NCBI RefSeq assembly: GCF_020687695.1
Contig: NZ_JAJEWL010000002.1
Location: 186,001-250,000 of the forward strand
Source: Pusillimonas sp. MFBS29
Lineage (GTDB): Bacteria > Pseudomonadota > Gammaproteobacteria > Burkholderiales > Burkholderiaceae_B
DNA length: 64,000 nt
Direction of reading: 5' to 3'
Below the pieces are notes generated by a model. It had not been told where the DNA came from. It worked only from the letters and a program-made list of their open reading frames with translations, and did no database searches. The position numbers and the translations under genes were made by a program. This document shows, piece after piece, positions 8,680-17,475 of the stretch (the first letter of the stretch is position 1; every line of letters starts with the position of its first letter).

Positions 8680-9890
8680 TAGATCACCTGCTGTGCACGA
8701 AGCTCGGCTAGTTCAGCGTCGCCAAGACCGAACTCAGCGTAAATTTGACTGTTGTGCTCACCAACGGAAGGCCCAGTGCGTGGGATTGGCATCTCACGAC
8801 CTACTACGCGCGGAACAATGCAGGGTGCTGGCAGACTCCCATAGTCCGGGTCAGATAAACGGATGATGGCTTCGCGCGCCTGAAAGTGTGGATCGGACTT
8901 GATGTCTTCAATGGTGTAAACCTTGCTGAACGGAATTTCATGCTCCGAAAGACGGGTACGAATTTCCTCGAATGAGCGTGCCTGAAACCACTGCGACAGT
9001 TCGCTGTCCAGCAACTTCATGTTCTCTACGCGCTTAGGATTGGTAGAAAAGAGTGGGTCAGTGATCCATTCTGGACGATCAATTGCGTGACATAGCCGGC
9101 CGAACGTGCCGGTTGACGAGGCAACTAACGAAAAATATATGCCGTCAGCGCTGCAATACATGTTTGAAGGGGCGGTATAGCTGGTGACGTTGCCGGCCCG
9201 GCCACGTACTTGACTCAGATGCTCGTGCTCGACGGGCAGAGGGTCAAGCAGACGGAACATGGCCTCGGTAGCTGCCAGATCAACTTCTGCGCCTTTGGCT
9301 TGAGGATCGCTGCGCAGCCTTACCATTTCTGCGGCAATGGAAAACGCGCAAAATACACTGGCTACTGAATCGCCGATTGGAAAATTGCTGTGCAGCGGTG
9401 AACCGCCTGACTCGCCTGTGAGATTCGTGAAGCCGCTCATTGCCTCGAAAATACGCGCAAAGCCGGGCTTGGTGCTATAAGGCCCGGTTTGTCCGAAACC
9501 CGTCAGACGGATGACTACCAGGCGTGGGTTTGCGCGATGGAGCGTAGCGATATCAAGGCCCCAGCGGTCCATCGTGCCGGTGCGGAAGTTCTCTATCAGC
9601 ACATCGAAGCTGGGCAGCATGGACAGCAGAATTTCACGTCCGCGCGGTTTGCGCACGTCGAGCGTAATGCCACGCTTACCCCGATTGGCCACCTTCCACC
9701 ATAACGCGACGCCATCTTTGACCGGCTGTAGCGTTCGCAGTGCGTCGCTACCATCAGGTAACTCCAGCTTCACTACGTCAGCGCCATGATCTGCGCAAAG
9801 CGTTGCACCAGCAGGGCCGGCCAATACAGTGGCCATGTCAAGGATACGTACGCCACTGAGCGCGCCGTTGGAGTGAGTTGATGAAGTCAA
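8679..9890 (-). CDS. Class III CoA transferase (CaiB/BaiF family)
   Basis: A CoA transferase of about 403 residues that would move CoA from a donor thioester to a carboxylic acid. Family features: GVRILDMATVLAGPAGA near the N-terminus, KRGITLDVRKPRG, ENFRTGTMDRWG, GFGQTGPYS and PIGDSVAS, which contains the Asp that carries the acyl-enzyme intermediate in formyl-CoA transferase. I favour the TTG start at 9890, preceded by AAAGG with eight-base spacing. The frame is open back to an ATG at 9965, but that ATG lies inside a palindrome and next to a predicted -10, so the longer form is less likely. First gene of the minus-strand operon. Confidence 0.85.
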   Translation of the reverse strand: MTSSTHSNGALSGVRILDMATVLAGPAGATLCADHGADVVKLELPDGSDALRTLQPVKDGVALWWKVANRGKRGITLDVRKPRGREILLSMLPSFDVLIENFRTGTMDRWGLDIATLHRANPRLVVIRLTGFGQTGPYSTKPGFARIFEAMSGFTNLTGESGGSPLHSNFPIGDSVASVFCAFSIAAEMVRLRSDPQAKGAEVDLAATEAMFRLLDPLPVEHEHLSQVRGRAGNVTSYTAPSNMYCSADGIYFSLVASSTGTFGRLCHAIDRPEWITDPLFSTNPKRVENMKLLDSELSQWFQARSFEEIRTRLSEHEIPFSKVYTIEDIKSDPHFQAREAIIRLSDPDYGSLPAPCIVPRVVGREMPIPRTGPSVGEHNSQIYAEFGLGDAELAELRAQQVI

Positions 9891-9962
9891 GAGAGGACCT
9901 TTCGAGTTAAGTGATGATATCAAGCTCAAATTTGCCAGTGATTGGCCATATTCGCAATAATC

Positions 9963-9981
9963 CATTTCGCTAAGCGAAATG
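9963..9981. promoter_or_regulatory. Perfect 19-bp palindrome, candidate IclR-family operator
   Basis: The sequence CATTTCGCTAAGCGAAATG is a perfect inverted repeat (nine-base arms around one central base). It lies between the minus-strand CoA transferase operon and the divergent IclR regulator gene. It overlaps the predicted -10 of the minus-strand promoter, so a bound repressor would block that promoter. Position and symmetry are direct observations; assignment to the adjacent regulator is inference. Confidence 0.7.
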
Positions 9982-10006
9982 ATATTTTGAAATTGTTGAC
10001 TTCCAA
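9979..10006 (-). promoter_or_regulatory. Candidate sigma-70 promoter of the CoA transferase operon
   Basis: On the minus strand TTGGAA (10001-10006) and TATCAT (9979-9984) are separated by 16 bases and point into the CoA transferase operon. The -10 overlaps the right arm of the 9963-9981 palindrome. With this promoter transcription would start inside or just after the palindrome, which favours the TTG translation start at 9890 over the ATG at 9965. Confidence 0.45.
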
Positions 10007-10022
10007 TCAGTGGTCCTTAATC

Positions 10023-10865
10023 ATGAAAGAACAAAAAACTTCCTCCAAGCAGCGCGTGAAAGCAATTACCCTTCCGGGTCTCGTCAACCCACACGACCTC
10101 AGCACTGATCGTCAGTTCTCGATGAGCATGGCACGCGGATTTGCAGTACTGCGTGCGTTCACCCCAGCCTCGCCGGTGCTAAGCAATGGAGAAATCGCCG
10201 ATCGCACGACATTGCCCAGGCCTACCGTCTCACGTTTGACTTATACGTTGACGCTGCTGGGCTACCTTAGCCACGACAAGCACTTACGGAAATATCGCTT
10301 GGGCTCAGGTGTTTTAACGCTGGGTTATCCGTTGCTGGCGAGCATGCATATACGGCAACTGGCCAAACCGGCGATGGAAGCGCTGGCACGCGGTACAGGA
10401 TGTACAGTTAATCTGGGTATTCGTGACCGCGATAGCGTGGTCTACGTTGACTCGGTACGTGCTGACCGCAGCAACCAGCATTTGCCGGATATTGGTTCTT
10501 CACGTCCCTTGATGGCAGCGGCAATTGGCCGAACGCTGATGCTCGCTTGTCCTTTGGCTGAGCGTACAGCCATTCTCAACTATCTGAAGATTCAGGATCG
10601 TGCGATGTTTGATTCGATGCACGACATTTGGGTTGAAGACGAAAAGCGCTTCGCAGCAGAAGGTTATTGCCATTCGCGCGGAGATTGGCGCAAGGAAGTG
10701 CATGCGATTGCCATGCCTATTCGACAAGCCCATGGCCAGCCACAGCTAGCCATAAATTGCACGATTGCCGCGCACGAGGCGCAAAGTGACCGCCTGGTAA
10801 GTGAGGTGCTTCCGCTGATGCGGGACACTGTGCGACAGATTGAACTCTCCTTGGGAATGCTCTGA
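10023..10865 (+). CDS. IclR-family transcriptional regulator
   Basis: A 280-residue regulator. The N-terminal winged helix-turn-helix spans about residues 35-95, with the recognition region GEIADRTTLPRPTVSRL (57-72), followed by the IclR effector domain (GTGCTVNLGIRDRDSVVYVD, then a conserved RPLMAAAIGR and a C-terminal RGDWRKEVHAIAMPI). The ATG at 10023 is chosen because it starts just before the DNA-binding domain; an open extension to 9942 crosses the palindrome and promoter region. Divergent from the CoA transferase operon and upstream of the acyl-CoA dehydrogenase, it probably controls both. PcaR/PobR-like aromatic-acid regulators are of this type, but the effector cannot be read here. 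Confidence 0.9.
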   Translation: MKEQKTSSKQRVKAITLPGLVNPHDLSTDRQFSMSMARGFAVLRAFTPASPVLSNGEIADRTTLPRPTVSRLTYTLTLLGYLSHDKHLRKYRLGSGVLTLGYPLLASMHIRQLAKPAMEALARGTGCTVNLGIRDRDSVVYVDSVRADRSNQHLPDIGSSRPLMAAAIGRTLMLACPLAERTAILNYLKIQDRAMFDSMHDIWVEDEKRFAAEGYCHSRGDWRKEVHAIAMPIRQAHGQPQLAINCTIAAHEAQSDRLVSEVLPLMRDTVRQIELSLGML

Positions 10866-10918
10866 TTTTCTCGTGGATGCCCCTTACACCTATTTGTACA
10901 AGGAACTACTGAAACACC

Positions 10919-12073
10919 ATGATTCGCAACCCAGAAAAATTTGCATCCCTGCTGGCCGAGGTACGCCAGTTCGTCCGCACAGAGTGCCTGCCGCTGGAGA
11001 AGCAGATAGACCAAGAAGACGTGATTCCCGAGTCGCTGGTACAACGCATGCGCGAGCTAGGAGTATTCGGACACAGCATTCCTGAAGAGTATGGCGGTGC
11101 AGGTCTGACCAGTGAAGAACTTTCGTTGATCAACATTGAAGTGTCTCAAGTTGCCACAACTTTTCGTGCTCGCTTTGGGGGCAATACGGGTATTGCTTCC
11201 GAATCGTTGGTCGTGGACGGTACACCGGAACAAAAGCAAAAATACCTTCCGAAATTGGCTACTGGCGAAGTCACAGGCTGTTTTGCGCTGACTGAGCCAG
11301 GGGCGGGTTCAGATGCCACCGATCAAAAAACCGTGGCGGTTCGAGATGGTGATCACTACATTATCACGGGTCGAAAATGCTATATCACCAATGCGCCGAT
11401 TGCGGACTTGTTCACGGTATTTGCCCGTACGGATCCTGAATCGAAGGGAAGCGGGGGCATTAGTGCATTCCTGATTGAACGCGGCACGCCGGGCTTGAGC
11501 ACCCCCGCGCCGCCCCGCAAGATGGGACAGCATGGTTCCCCGGTGGGAGAGGTAATACTGGACCAGGTTCGTGTGCACAAGAGCGCTATTGTGGGTGATA
11601 TGGAAGGAAAGGGTTTTCGTACCGCCATGCGCGCATTGAATAAACAGCGGATCAATCTCGCCGGTTTGTGCGTAGGACCAGCCATCCGACTAGTAGAGGA
11701 AATGGTAAAGCGTGCAACCGAGAGATATCAGTTCGGTCAACAGATTGCCGATTTCCAGTTGATCCAGCAAATGATCGCCGAAAGCAATACCGAAGTGCAC
11801 GCTGCGCGTGCGCTGGTACTTGAAACTGCACGCAAACGAGATGCCGGTGAGGACGTGACGATGGAGGCGTCTATGTGCAAACTCTTTGCGTCGGAAATGT
11901 GTGGCCGCGTGGCCGATCGTGCAGTACAGGTCTTCGGCGGTGGAGGCTATATGGCTGACAACGTCGCAGAACAATTCTATCGAGATGTACGCCTGTTCCG
12001 CTTATATGAAGGGACCAGCCAAATTCACCTTATCAATATCGCCCGCCGAACGGTGGCGCAACTAACTAATTAA
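10919..12073 (+). CDS. Acyl-CoA dehydrogenase
   Basis: A 384-residue FAD-dependent acyl-CoA dehydrogenase that introduces an alpha-beta double bond in an acyl-CoA and passes electrons to ETF. Signatures: FALTEPGAGSDA (flavin-binding signature), NKQRINLAG, and the C-terminal RDVRLFRLYEGTSQIH, in which E364 is the expected catalytic base, as in short/medium-chain and isovaleryl-type enzymes. FGGGGYMADN matches the FAD-contacting loop. It lies 53 bases after the IclR gene and 25 before the Bug gene, in the same orientation. Chain-length preference cannot be told from sequence by eye. Confidence 0.93.
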   Translation: MIRNPEKFASLLAEVRQFVRTECLPLEKQIDQEDVIPESLVQRMRELGVFGHSIPEEYGGAGLTSEELSLINIEVSQVATTFRARFGGNTGIASESLVVDGTPEQKQKYLPKLATGEVTGCFALTEPGAGSDATDQKTVAVRDGDHYIITGRKCYITNAPIADLFTVFARTDPESKGSGGISAFLIERGTPGLSTPAPPRKMGQHGSPVGEVILDQVRVHKSAIVGDMEGKGFRTAMRALNKQRINLAGLCVGPAIRLVEEMVKRATERYQFGQQIADFQLIQQMIAESNTEVHAARALVLETARKRDAGEDVTMEASMCKLFASEMCGRVADRAVQVFGGGGYMADNVAEQFYRDVRLFRLYEGTSQIHLINIARRTVAQLTN

Positions 12074-12098
12074 ATTTTCTACACCAAAGGAGTTAGAC

Positions 12099-13076
12099 AT
12101 GATGATAATTACTCGTTCCGTTCTGCTGGCTGCCACCTTGAGCCTGGCTGTATTAGGCCCTGCGGCTGCTCAGTCCGACTACCCCAATCGCCCCGTCAAG
12201 ATTGTCGTACCGTACTCGGCAGGAGGCATCGTAGATAGCATCGCACGGTTGCTCGGAGACCAGCTGAGCAGTATGTACGACCAACCTGTAGTGGTCGAGA
12301 ACAAAGCTGGAGCCGCCGGAGCAATCGGAATGAATTATGTCGCGAATGCGCCGGCAGATGGTTACACCCTGATGGTGGCAAGTCCGGCTCTCGCAGTGCT
12401 TCCCATTTTGAAGGAGACTGCGAAATGGAATGTCGCGCAAGACTATCGTTCGATTGAGGGTCTTGGCATCGTTCCCAATGTACTTGTAGTGCACCCTAGT
12501 GTGCCCGCAAAAACCATGGCTGAATTCGTTGATCTGGCCAAGAAGAGCGATACGCCTCTGACCTACGCTACTGCTGGACTAGGTTCATCTAACCATTTGT
12601 CTGGAGAGTTGCTGGTACAAGAAGCTGGCATCAAATTGACCGAGGTGGCGTATAAAGGCCAGACGGACGCGCTGACAGATCTGTTGACGGGTCGTGTACA
12701 GATGATGGCGCTGACCTCCGCTTTGGCAATTCCGTATATCAAAGAAGGAAAATTGCGGCCGCTGGCGGTAACGACGGGCAAGCGCACGGTAGCCACACCC
12801 GATCTGCCAACAGTGGCTGAGGCTGCGCAATTGCCCAACTACGCTGTAGGTACCTGGTTTGGTTTGGTGACTCAAAAGAAAGTGCCAGACGCAATTGTTG
12901 AACAGCTGTCAAAGGATGTGGCGGAAATCATGGCTAAGCCCGAAGTCAAAGCCAAATTTGATACCTTGGGCATGGAGCTTGATCTTATGGGGCCCGCCGA
13001 GTTCGATGGCTACCTCGAGGAAGAGCACAGTAAATGGAGCAAAGTCATGAAGAAGGCCGGTCTGAGCATTCAATGA
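12099..13076 (+). CDS. Bug-family tripartite tricarboxylate transporter substrate-binding protein
   Basis: A 325-residue periplasmic binding protein of the Bug/TctC family, very expanded in Bordetella and its relatives. It has a cleavable signal peptide (about residues 1-25, ending near GPAAAQS) and the typical YPNRPVKIVVPYSAGG start of the mature protein, then VVENKAGAAG and PADGYTLMVA. These proteins usually bind carboxylates such as aromatic or dicarboxylic acids. No TctA/TctB membrane genes lie nearby, so it is an orphan that would share a transporter or act as a sensor. It probably captures the acid degraded by this locus; that is inference. Confidence 0.93.
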   Translation: MMIITRSVLLAATLSLAVLGPAAAQSDYPNRPVKIVVPYSAGGIVDSIARLLGDQLSSMYDQPVVVENKAGAAGAIGMNYVANAPADGYTLMVASPALAVLPILKETAKWNVAQDYRSIEGLGIVPNVLVVHPSVPAKTMAEFVDLAKKSDTPLTYATAGLGSSNHLSGELLVQEAGIKLTEVAYKGQTDALTDLLTGRVQMMALTSALAIPYIKEGKLRPLAVTTGKRTVATPDLPTVAEAAQLPNYAVGTWFGLVTQKKVPDAIVEQLSKDVAEIMAKPEVKAKFDTLGMELDLMGPAEFDGYLEEEHSKWSKVMKKAGLSIQ

Positions 13077-13091
13077 CAAATAGCGACTCTT

Positions 13092-14186
13092 ATGGCTCAT
13101 ATCAAAACACCTATTTGCGACCAACTTGGAATTGAACATCCGATCTTCGGTTTTTCGCATTCCGCTGACGTCGTTGTAGCCATTGCCCACGCCGGAGGGT
13201 TTCCGGTGCTGGGCCTGGCGCGCGAGTTGCCTGAAGAGATACCCGGCCTCATCGAGCAGGTTGAAACCCGACTTGCGGGCAAACCCTATGGCATTGATCT
13301 GATGCTGCCGTCCAAGGTGCCACAGGAAGCCAGCATCGATGCGTTAAAGGGCGCATTGCCCCCCGAGCACGTCGAATTTGTCAAACGCTTGCGTCAGCAC
13401 TTTAATGTGGTGCCTCCCGGCAAGCCTAGCTTTTTTACCACTCAAGTTCGTTCAGAGGCGTTATTCAATCAGCAAATCGAGGCTGTGCTGGATTCACGTG
13501 CGCGGGGAGTAGCCACTGCCATTGGCTTGCGTCCAGACTTGATTGCCGAGGCGAAACGGCGCGGTAAGCTTACCTTTTCGTTGGTGGGTTCTACTCGCCA
13601 TGCGCGCAAAGCGCTGGAAGCGGGTGTCGAGGTACTGGTTGCCCAGGGGTATGACGCCGGAGGTCATACGGGCCCAATCGGGACATTGTCGCTATTACCG
13701 CAGATTATCGCGATGGCGGGTAATGCGCCGGTATTGGCGGCCGGAGGTATCGCGACCGGTGCTCAGGTGCTGGGCTGCTTGGGCATGGGTGCGCAAGGGG
13801 CCTGGTTAGGTACATTATGGATGGGGGCACGCGAGAACCACACGCCACCGGCGTTGCTGGCACGTTTGGTGGCGAGTACCAGCGAAGATACGTTGATTAC
13901 GCGAGCTCACAGCGGTAAACCGTGCCGAGTCGTGCGTAGTGACTGGATAGACGCCTGGGAGGCACCAGACGCGCCATCTCCGTTGGGCATGCCAATGCAA
14001 CAGGCGTTAGTGGGTGATGTATTTGCCTCCATACATGAGCGCGACGATGCACGATTGATCTACGAAGCTGCAGGGCAAAGCGTTTTCGGTATTGAGGCTC
14101 TGACCACGGTTGCGGAACAGATGAGCCGGCTGGTGAGCGACATGGACACGGCATGGGAGCGCCTGCATACCTGGAATCTCCGGTAA
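13092..14186 (+). CDS. Nitronate monooxygenase / 2-nitropropane dioxygenase-like flavoprotein
   Basis: A 364-residue TIM-barrel FMN protein of the NMO/enoyl-ACP reductase II family. It starts with CDQLGIEHPIFGFSHSADVVVAIAHAGGF and holds the conserved AQGYDAGGHTG segment, where the His is the usual catalytic base, then APVLAAGGIATGAQV and GAQGAWLGTLW, the phosphate-binding loops. Many family members oxidise nitronates, but others act on acyl substrates as oxidoreductases; its place beside acyl-CoA genes makes a substrate other than propionate-3-nitronate possible. It follows the Bug gene by 15 bases and ends the plus-strand set. Confidence 0.82.
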   Translation: MAHIKTPICDQLGIEHPIFGFSHSADVVVAIAHAGGFPVLGLARELPEEIPGLIEQVETRLAGKPYGIDLMLPSKVPQEASIDALKGALPPEHVEFVKRLRQHFNVVPPGKPSFFTTQVRSEALFNQQIEAVLDSRARGVATAIGLRPDLIAEAKRRGKLTFSLVGSTRHARKALEAGVEVLVAQGYDAGGHTGPIGTLSLLPQIIAMAGNAPVLAAGGIATGAQVLGCLGMGAQGAWLGTLWMGARENHTPPALLARLVASTSEDTLITRAHSGKPCRVVRSDWIDAWEAPDAPSPLGMPMQQALVGDVFASIHERDDARLIYEAAGQSVFGIEALTTVAEQMSRLVSDMDTAWERLHTWNLR

Positions 14187-14289
14187 AAGCTTGTCAGCTA
14201 CAACTGAAAACTGACTGACCGCTTCGCTCATGCGTTCAACGATCTGACTGGTATGGTGTGTCGGGATTATTGAGTTAATGATGATTTCA

Positions 14290-14964
14290 TCATGCTTGAG
14301 CTGATACCACCGTAATCGCAAAACCGTCCCAACCCTTGGCGCCTACCGTTTGCACAGCCGTGCTGCTAAGGCGAGGATCGCCGGCCACCATGTTGAACAG
14401 GCTGCGCACCCCTTCGACGTCTGGGTCGTGGTTGTCGGGGTCGACCACGCCACCTTTGCGTACCACGTTATCGGTAACGATTACCGTGCCCGGCCGGGAC
14501 AGCTTGAGCGACCACTCCAGATAATGCGGATTATTCTGTTTGTCGGCATCAATGAAGACAAAGTCAAAGGGCTCGACCCGGTCTGAAAAAAATTGCTTCA
14601 ATGTATCTACTGCATTGCCCACTCTGACTGTTGCCAGGTCACTGAATCCGGCGCGGGCCAGGTTGGCCTGCGCGACCCTGGCGTGGGCCGGGTCCAGTTC
14701 CAGCGTAACAATGCTGCCGCCTTCCGGCAGGGCACGCGCCAGCCAGATGGTGCTGTAACCGCCAAGCGTGCCAATTTCCAGAATACGGCGGGCACCGCTG
14801 ATTTGCGCCAGCAAATGCAGCAGTTTGCCCTGGTTGGGGGCGACGTTAATGGCCGGCAGGCCCGCGGCTTCGCTGTCGGCCAAGGTGGCATCAAGTACCG
14901 CATCGGACGGGGCCAGCGTGGCTGAGAAATAATCGTCAACCTTGTTCCATAAATCCTGATTCAT
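14290..14964 (-). CDS. SAM-dependent O-methyltransferase (family 3, caffeoyl-CoA OMT-like)
   Basis: A 224-residue class I methyltransferase. The SAM-binding motif is VLEIGTLGGYSTIWLARAL, followed by TLELDPAHARVAQAN, and the metal-binding region is FDFVFIDADKQNN with VTDNVVRKGGVVD, typical of the Mg-dependent catechol / caffeoyl-CoA O-methyltransferase group. ATG at 14964 is preceded by AGGAG with six-base spacing; a TTG one codon upstream would be too close to that site. It stands alone, convergent with the acyl-CoA locus and divergent from the pilus operon. The acceptor is unknown, probably a small catechol-like molecule. Confidence 0.9.
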   Translation of the reverse strand: MNQDLWNKVDDYFSATLAPSDAVLDATLADSEAAGLPAINVAPNQGKLLHLLAQISGARRILEIGTLGGYSTIWLARALPEGGSIVTLELDPAHARVAQANLARAGFSDLATVRVGNAVDTLKQFFSDRVEPFDFVFIDADKQNNPHYLEWSLKLSRPGTVIVTDNVVRKGGVVDPDNHDPDVEGVRSLFNMVAGDPRLSSTAVQTVGAKGWDGFAITVVSAQA

Positions 14965-15122
14965 CAAGTGCTCCTGATTGCGTAAGCCGTGGTCACGCGT
15001 GGGCGTGATCTGAAGGTGATTGCTTTAGCCACGCAGATGGCTTTGCCCAACTCGGTATCTGCGAATTGTCGCTGCCTGCTGCCGGGCGCACACTGCATCC
15101 ATCATCCCAGCTGGAGAGCACG

Positions 15123-15389
15123 ATGCGCAAGAATTCGAATGCCCAAAGCGGTCAAGGCATGACCGAATACATCATTGTAGTGGCGCTGGTGGCGGTTGCG
15201 GCCATTGCGGTATATCAGTTGTTCGGGCAGGTTGTACGCTCGCAAACGGCTGCCATGGCCAAGGAGCTTGCCGGGGAAGACGGCTCTGAACAATCCCGCA
15301 TGGCCCAAACCGCAGCTGAAGCGGCGGCCGCTCAGGTGGCGGCCAAAACACTCAAGTCATTCACCGGTAACGCAGGGGCGGGTCAGTGA
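15123..15389 (+). CDS. Flp-type (class IVb) prepilin of the Tad pilus
   Basis: An 88-residue pilin precursor with a ten-residue leader ending in Gly (G10), then QGMTEY and a hydrophobic stretch IIVVALVAVAAIAVYQLF. This is the class IVb cleavage signature, G followed by XXXXEY, with E15 at +5 and Y16 at +6 of the mature chain. The C-terminal half is Ala/Glu-rich and likely helical. The ATG at 15123 follows GGAGA with a short spacer; an upstream in-frame start at 15066 would spoil the leader. It is longer than typical Flp (50-70 residues), so it may be the major pilin or a minor pseudopilin. First gene of the tad locus. Confidence 0.85.
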   Translation: MRKNSNAQSGQGMTEYIIVVALVAVAAIAVYQLFGQVVRSQTAAMAKELAGEDGSEQSRMAQTAAEAAAAQVAAKTLKSFTGNAGAGQ

Positions 15390-16717
15390 AGCCTCGGCTG
15401 TGTTCATCCCCGATCTGCTGCTCACAGCAAGGCCAGGCGCTGGTGCTGGCCATGCTGTTGATCAGCACGGCCCTGCTTGTGCTGGTCCGCTATTTTTCGG
15501 TGGGGCAGGTGGTGGCAGCCAAGGCCAGGCAATTGCATGCGCTTGATGCTACTGCATATAGCGGCGCCTTGATTCAGGCACGTGCACTGAATATGATGGC
15601 TTTCATCAATCGTGCGCATGTCGGGCATCAAGTCGCCATGGCGCATCTGGTCACATTGGGGTCGTGGGCCTCATTGGGTGGAACACAGGCACAGCAACTG
15701 GCTTCTGGCAATCCACCCGCACACCTTATTGCCATGATGTTCGGGCCCGCGCATGGCGCTGCCTATGTCGCTGCGTCGAAAGCCACAGGCTTTGGTAATT
15801 TATCCAAGCCTCAAGCTGATCTGGCGCGTGCATACGGCCAACACGACCGTGTCGTGCGCGAGGTGCTTGTTGAAGTGCAAAATGCTGTGGTAGAAAGCCT
15901 GCCTCACGCACGCAGGCAAGCCATGCTGGCAGTGCTAAGGCAAAACTATCCTGAATTTTCTGCGGGTGATGAGTTCAACCTGATTATCGATTCTGATGAT
16001 TGGCCTGGTTACGCAAGCCGCCAGTCGGGGCACGGGCAGCTGCGCAATCTTGTCGAACAGGTAGTGTCGTTATACGGATTTCTTTCTCCACGAAACGACA
16101 CGGCATATAACAACTGGGTAGTTGATGCACGCTGTCCGGGCTTGCGTCATCAGCTACGTCGCCGCGGAAGCACGGAACTTGATGCGCTGGGGCGCTGGCA
16201 ATCCCTCGATACACAGTCGTTTCACGCCCTGCGTTCAAACCGCTGGATAGGTTGCTATTTTCGCGAGTACGCGATGGGTTGGGGCTGGATTCCCAGCGCA
16301 CAAACCCAAACTATCGAAGATCCCCATGTTGATGATCCTCCCGCCGATTTCTCCGCACAAGACTTCTGGCGCTGGGTCCGGCAGGCTACGAATTGGGATA
16401 TCACCGCCGGCAGTGACAATCCGCTTGCCAATTCTCGTGCCGCGGCCTCACGTCAGCGTTGGGAAGGTGGTGGCTTGCCAAGCTATTTTGATGTCATTAC
16501 CCGCACGTCAAAGCCTCTGGGTTTCTCGGTCACTTTGCATCATCCCGGTCCCGAGGGATTGACGGTCAGTACGCATAGCGCTGCGGAAGCCTTTTTCGAC
16601 AGGCCCGAACGGCGCAGCGATGCTAGCAAGGAGCAGGCCAGCCTGTTTCATCCATATTGGCAGGCGCGCCTTGTAAGCCCCGATCCCGTTAATGGTGCCA
16701 ACAGGGGGTTGCCATGA
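15386..16717 (+). CDS. TadG-like pilus assembly protein
   Basis: A 443-residue protein with a short N-terminal basic/Cys segment, then QQGQALVLAMLLISTALLVLVRYF, the hydrophobic anchor of the TadE/TadG (putative Flp assembly) N-terminal domain, and a large periplasmic part. It starts at a GTG whose last two bases overlap the prepilin stop (GTGA), and its own stop overlaps the next gene. The large domain has no motif I recognise; Trp-rich segments (WIGCYFREYAMGWGWIP, DFWRWVRQATNWD) are noticeable. TadG-like proteins help anchor or polymerise the pilus. Assignment is by N-terminus and context. Confidence 0.7.
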   Translation: MKPRLCSSPICCSQQGQALVLAMLLISTALLVLVRYFSVGQVVAAKARQLHALDATAYSGALIQARALNMMAFINRAHVGHQVAMAHLVTLGSWASLGGTQAQQLASGNPPAHLIAMMFGPAHGAAYVAASKATGFGNLSKPQADLARAYGQHDRVVREVLVEVQNAVVESLPHARRQAMLAVLRQNYPEFSAGDEFNLIIDSDDWPGYASRQSGHGQLRNLVEQVVSLYGFLSPRNDTAYNNWVVDARCPGLRHQLRRRGSTELDALGRWQSLDTQSFHALRSNRWIGCYFREYAMGWGWIPSAQTQTIEDPHVDDPPADFSAQDFWRWVRQATNWDITAGSDNPLANSRAAASRQRWEGGGLPSYFDVITRTSKPLGFSVTLHHPGPEGLTVSTHSAAEAFFDRPERRSDASKEQASLFHPYWQARLVSPDPVNGANRGLP

Positions 16718-17475
16718 ATTCACGACGGGCACAGTGCGGTCAGGCTCTGGTTGAAGGACTACTCGCCATGTTGGTGCTGGTATCCATATGGGTAGCGGTG
16801 GCATGGCTGGGAAATTTGCAAGACATGGCTTTGACTGTGCAACATGCCAGTCGTCACGCGGCGTTTTCCTATACTCGCAATCCTTCGCCTGAAAGTTCGG
16901 TGAGCTTGCGCGGGCAATATTTCATGGGGCCGGCTCATCAGTGGAATGAACGTAGTGGCAAGGCTATGCTGCCTTGGCCCCGGGATCAGGTTCGAATTGA
17001 CGTGAGCAGAAGCGCGGTGTTGGGTCAGCCGGCCCAGGCCGGCGGTACGAATCCTCTGGCTCATGTTTTGCGAAATGATTGGGGCTTGCTGGATAAGGGC
17101 ATCGTACATGCGCAAGTCCTTGCGCTGCCAAAAGCCGATACTGTCCATCATCCAGACTTGTCCACCTCTCGTGCGTCCATTCTGGGCCTCAAGGATTTCA
17201 GCATCTACCCGCAACTGCGTCGGCATATTTCCATACTCGAGGGTGCCGGTCATGCATCCGGCGATGTACACGCCCAGCAGATTATTGGGCGGTCGTTACT
17301 GGCCTGGTCCGACAGCGCTCATGCATCCGGTGCAATAGGGTTACGGGTTGATGCAACCATGTCTGCAGTCGACAAGGCCTGGGATCGACAGCACCCGGTA
17401 TTTGACTGGTTACAGCCATGGGCAGGCTACGTTCCTGCAGAACGCCTCGAACATTCATTCAGGGAGCTGCCATGA
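16714..17475 (+). CDS. TadE-like pseudopilin
   Basis: A 253-residue protein beginning MNSRRAQCGQALVEGLLAML with a single hydrophobic helix to about residue 35. The GQALVEG start resembles the leader of TadE-family pseudopilins, which are cleaved by the same peptidase as Flp pilin. The rest is predicted periplasmic with no recognised domain. The ATG overlaps the preceding stop by four bases and the stop overlaps the next gene by four, so it is embedded in the tad operon. At 253 residues it is longer than classical TadE. Confidence 0.65.
   Translation: MNSRRAQCGQALVEGLLAMLVLVSIWVAVAWLGNLQDMALTVQHASRHAAFSYTRNPSPESSVSLRGQYFMGPAHQWNERSGKAMLPWPRDQVRIDVSRSAVLGQPAQAGGTNPLAHVLRNDWGLLDKGIVHAQVLALPKADTVHHPDLSTSRASILGLKDFSIYPQLRRHISILEGAGHASGDVHAQQIIGRSLLAWSDSAHASGAIGLRVDATMSAVDKAWDRQHPVFDWLQPWAGYVPAERLEHSFRELP

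Noticed and set aside
14278-14293. ATGATGATTTCATCAT, 7-bp inverted repeat between converging genes
   Set aside because: AT-rich with a two-base loop and no T-run, so not a credible terminator; probably chance.
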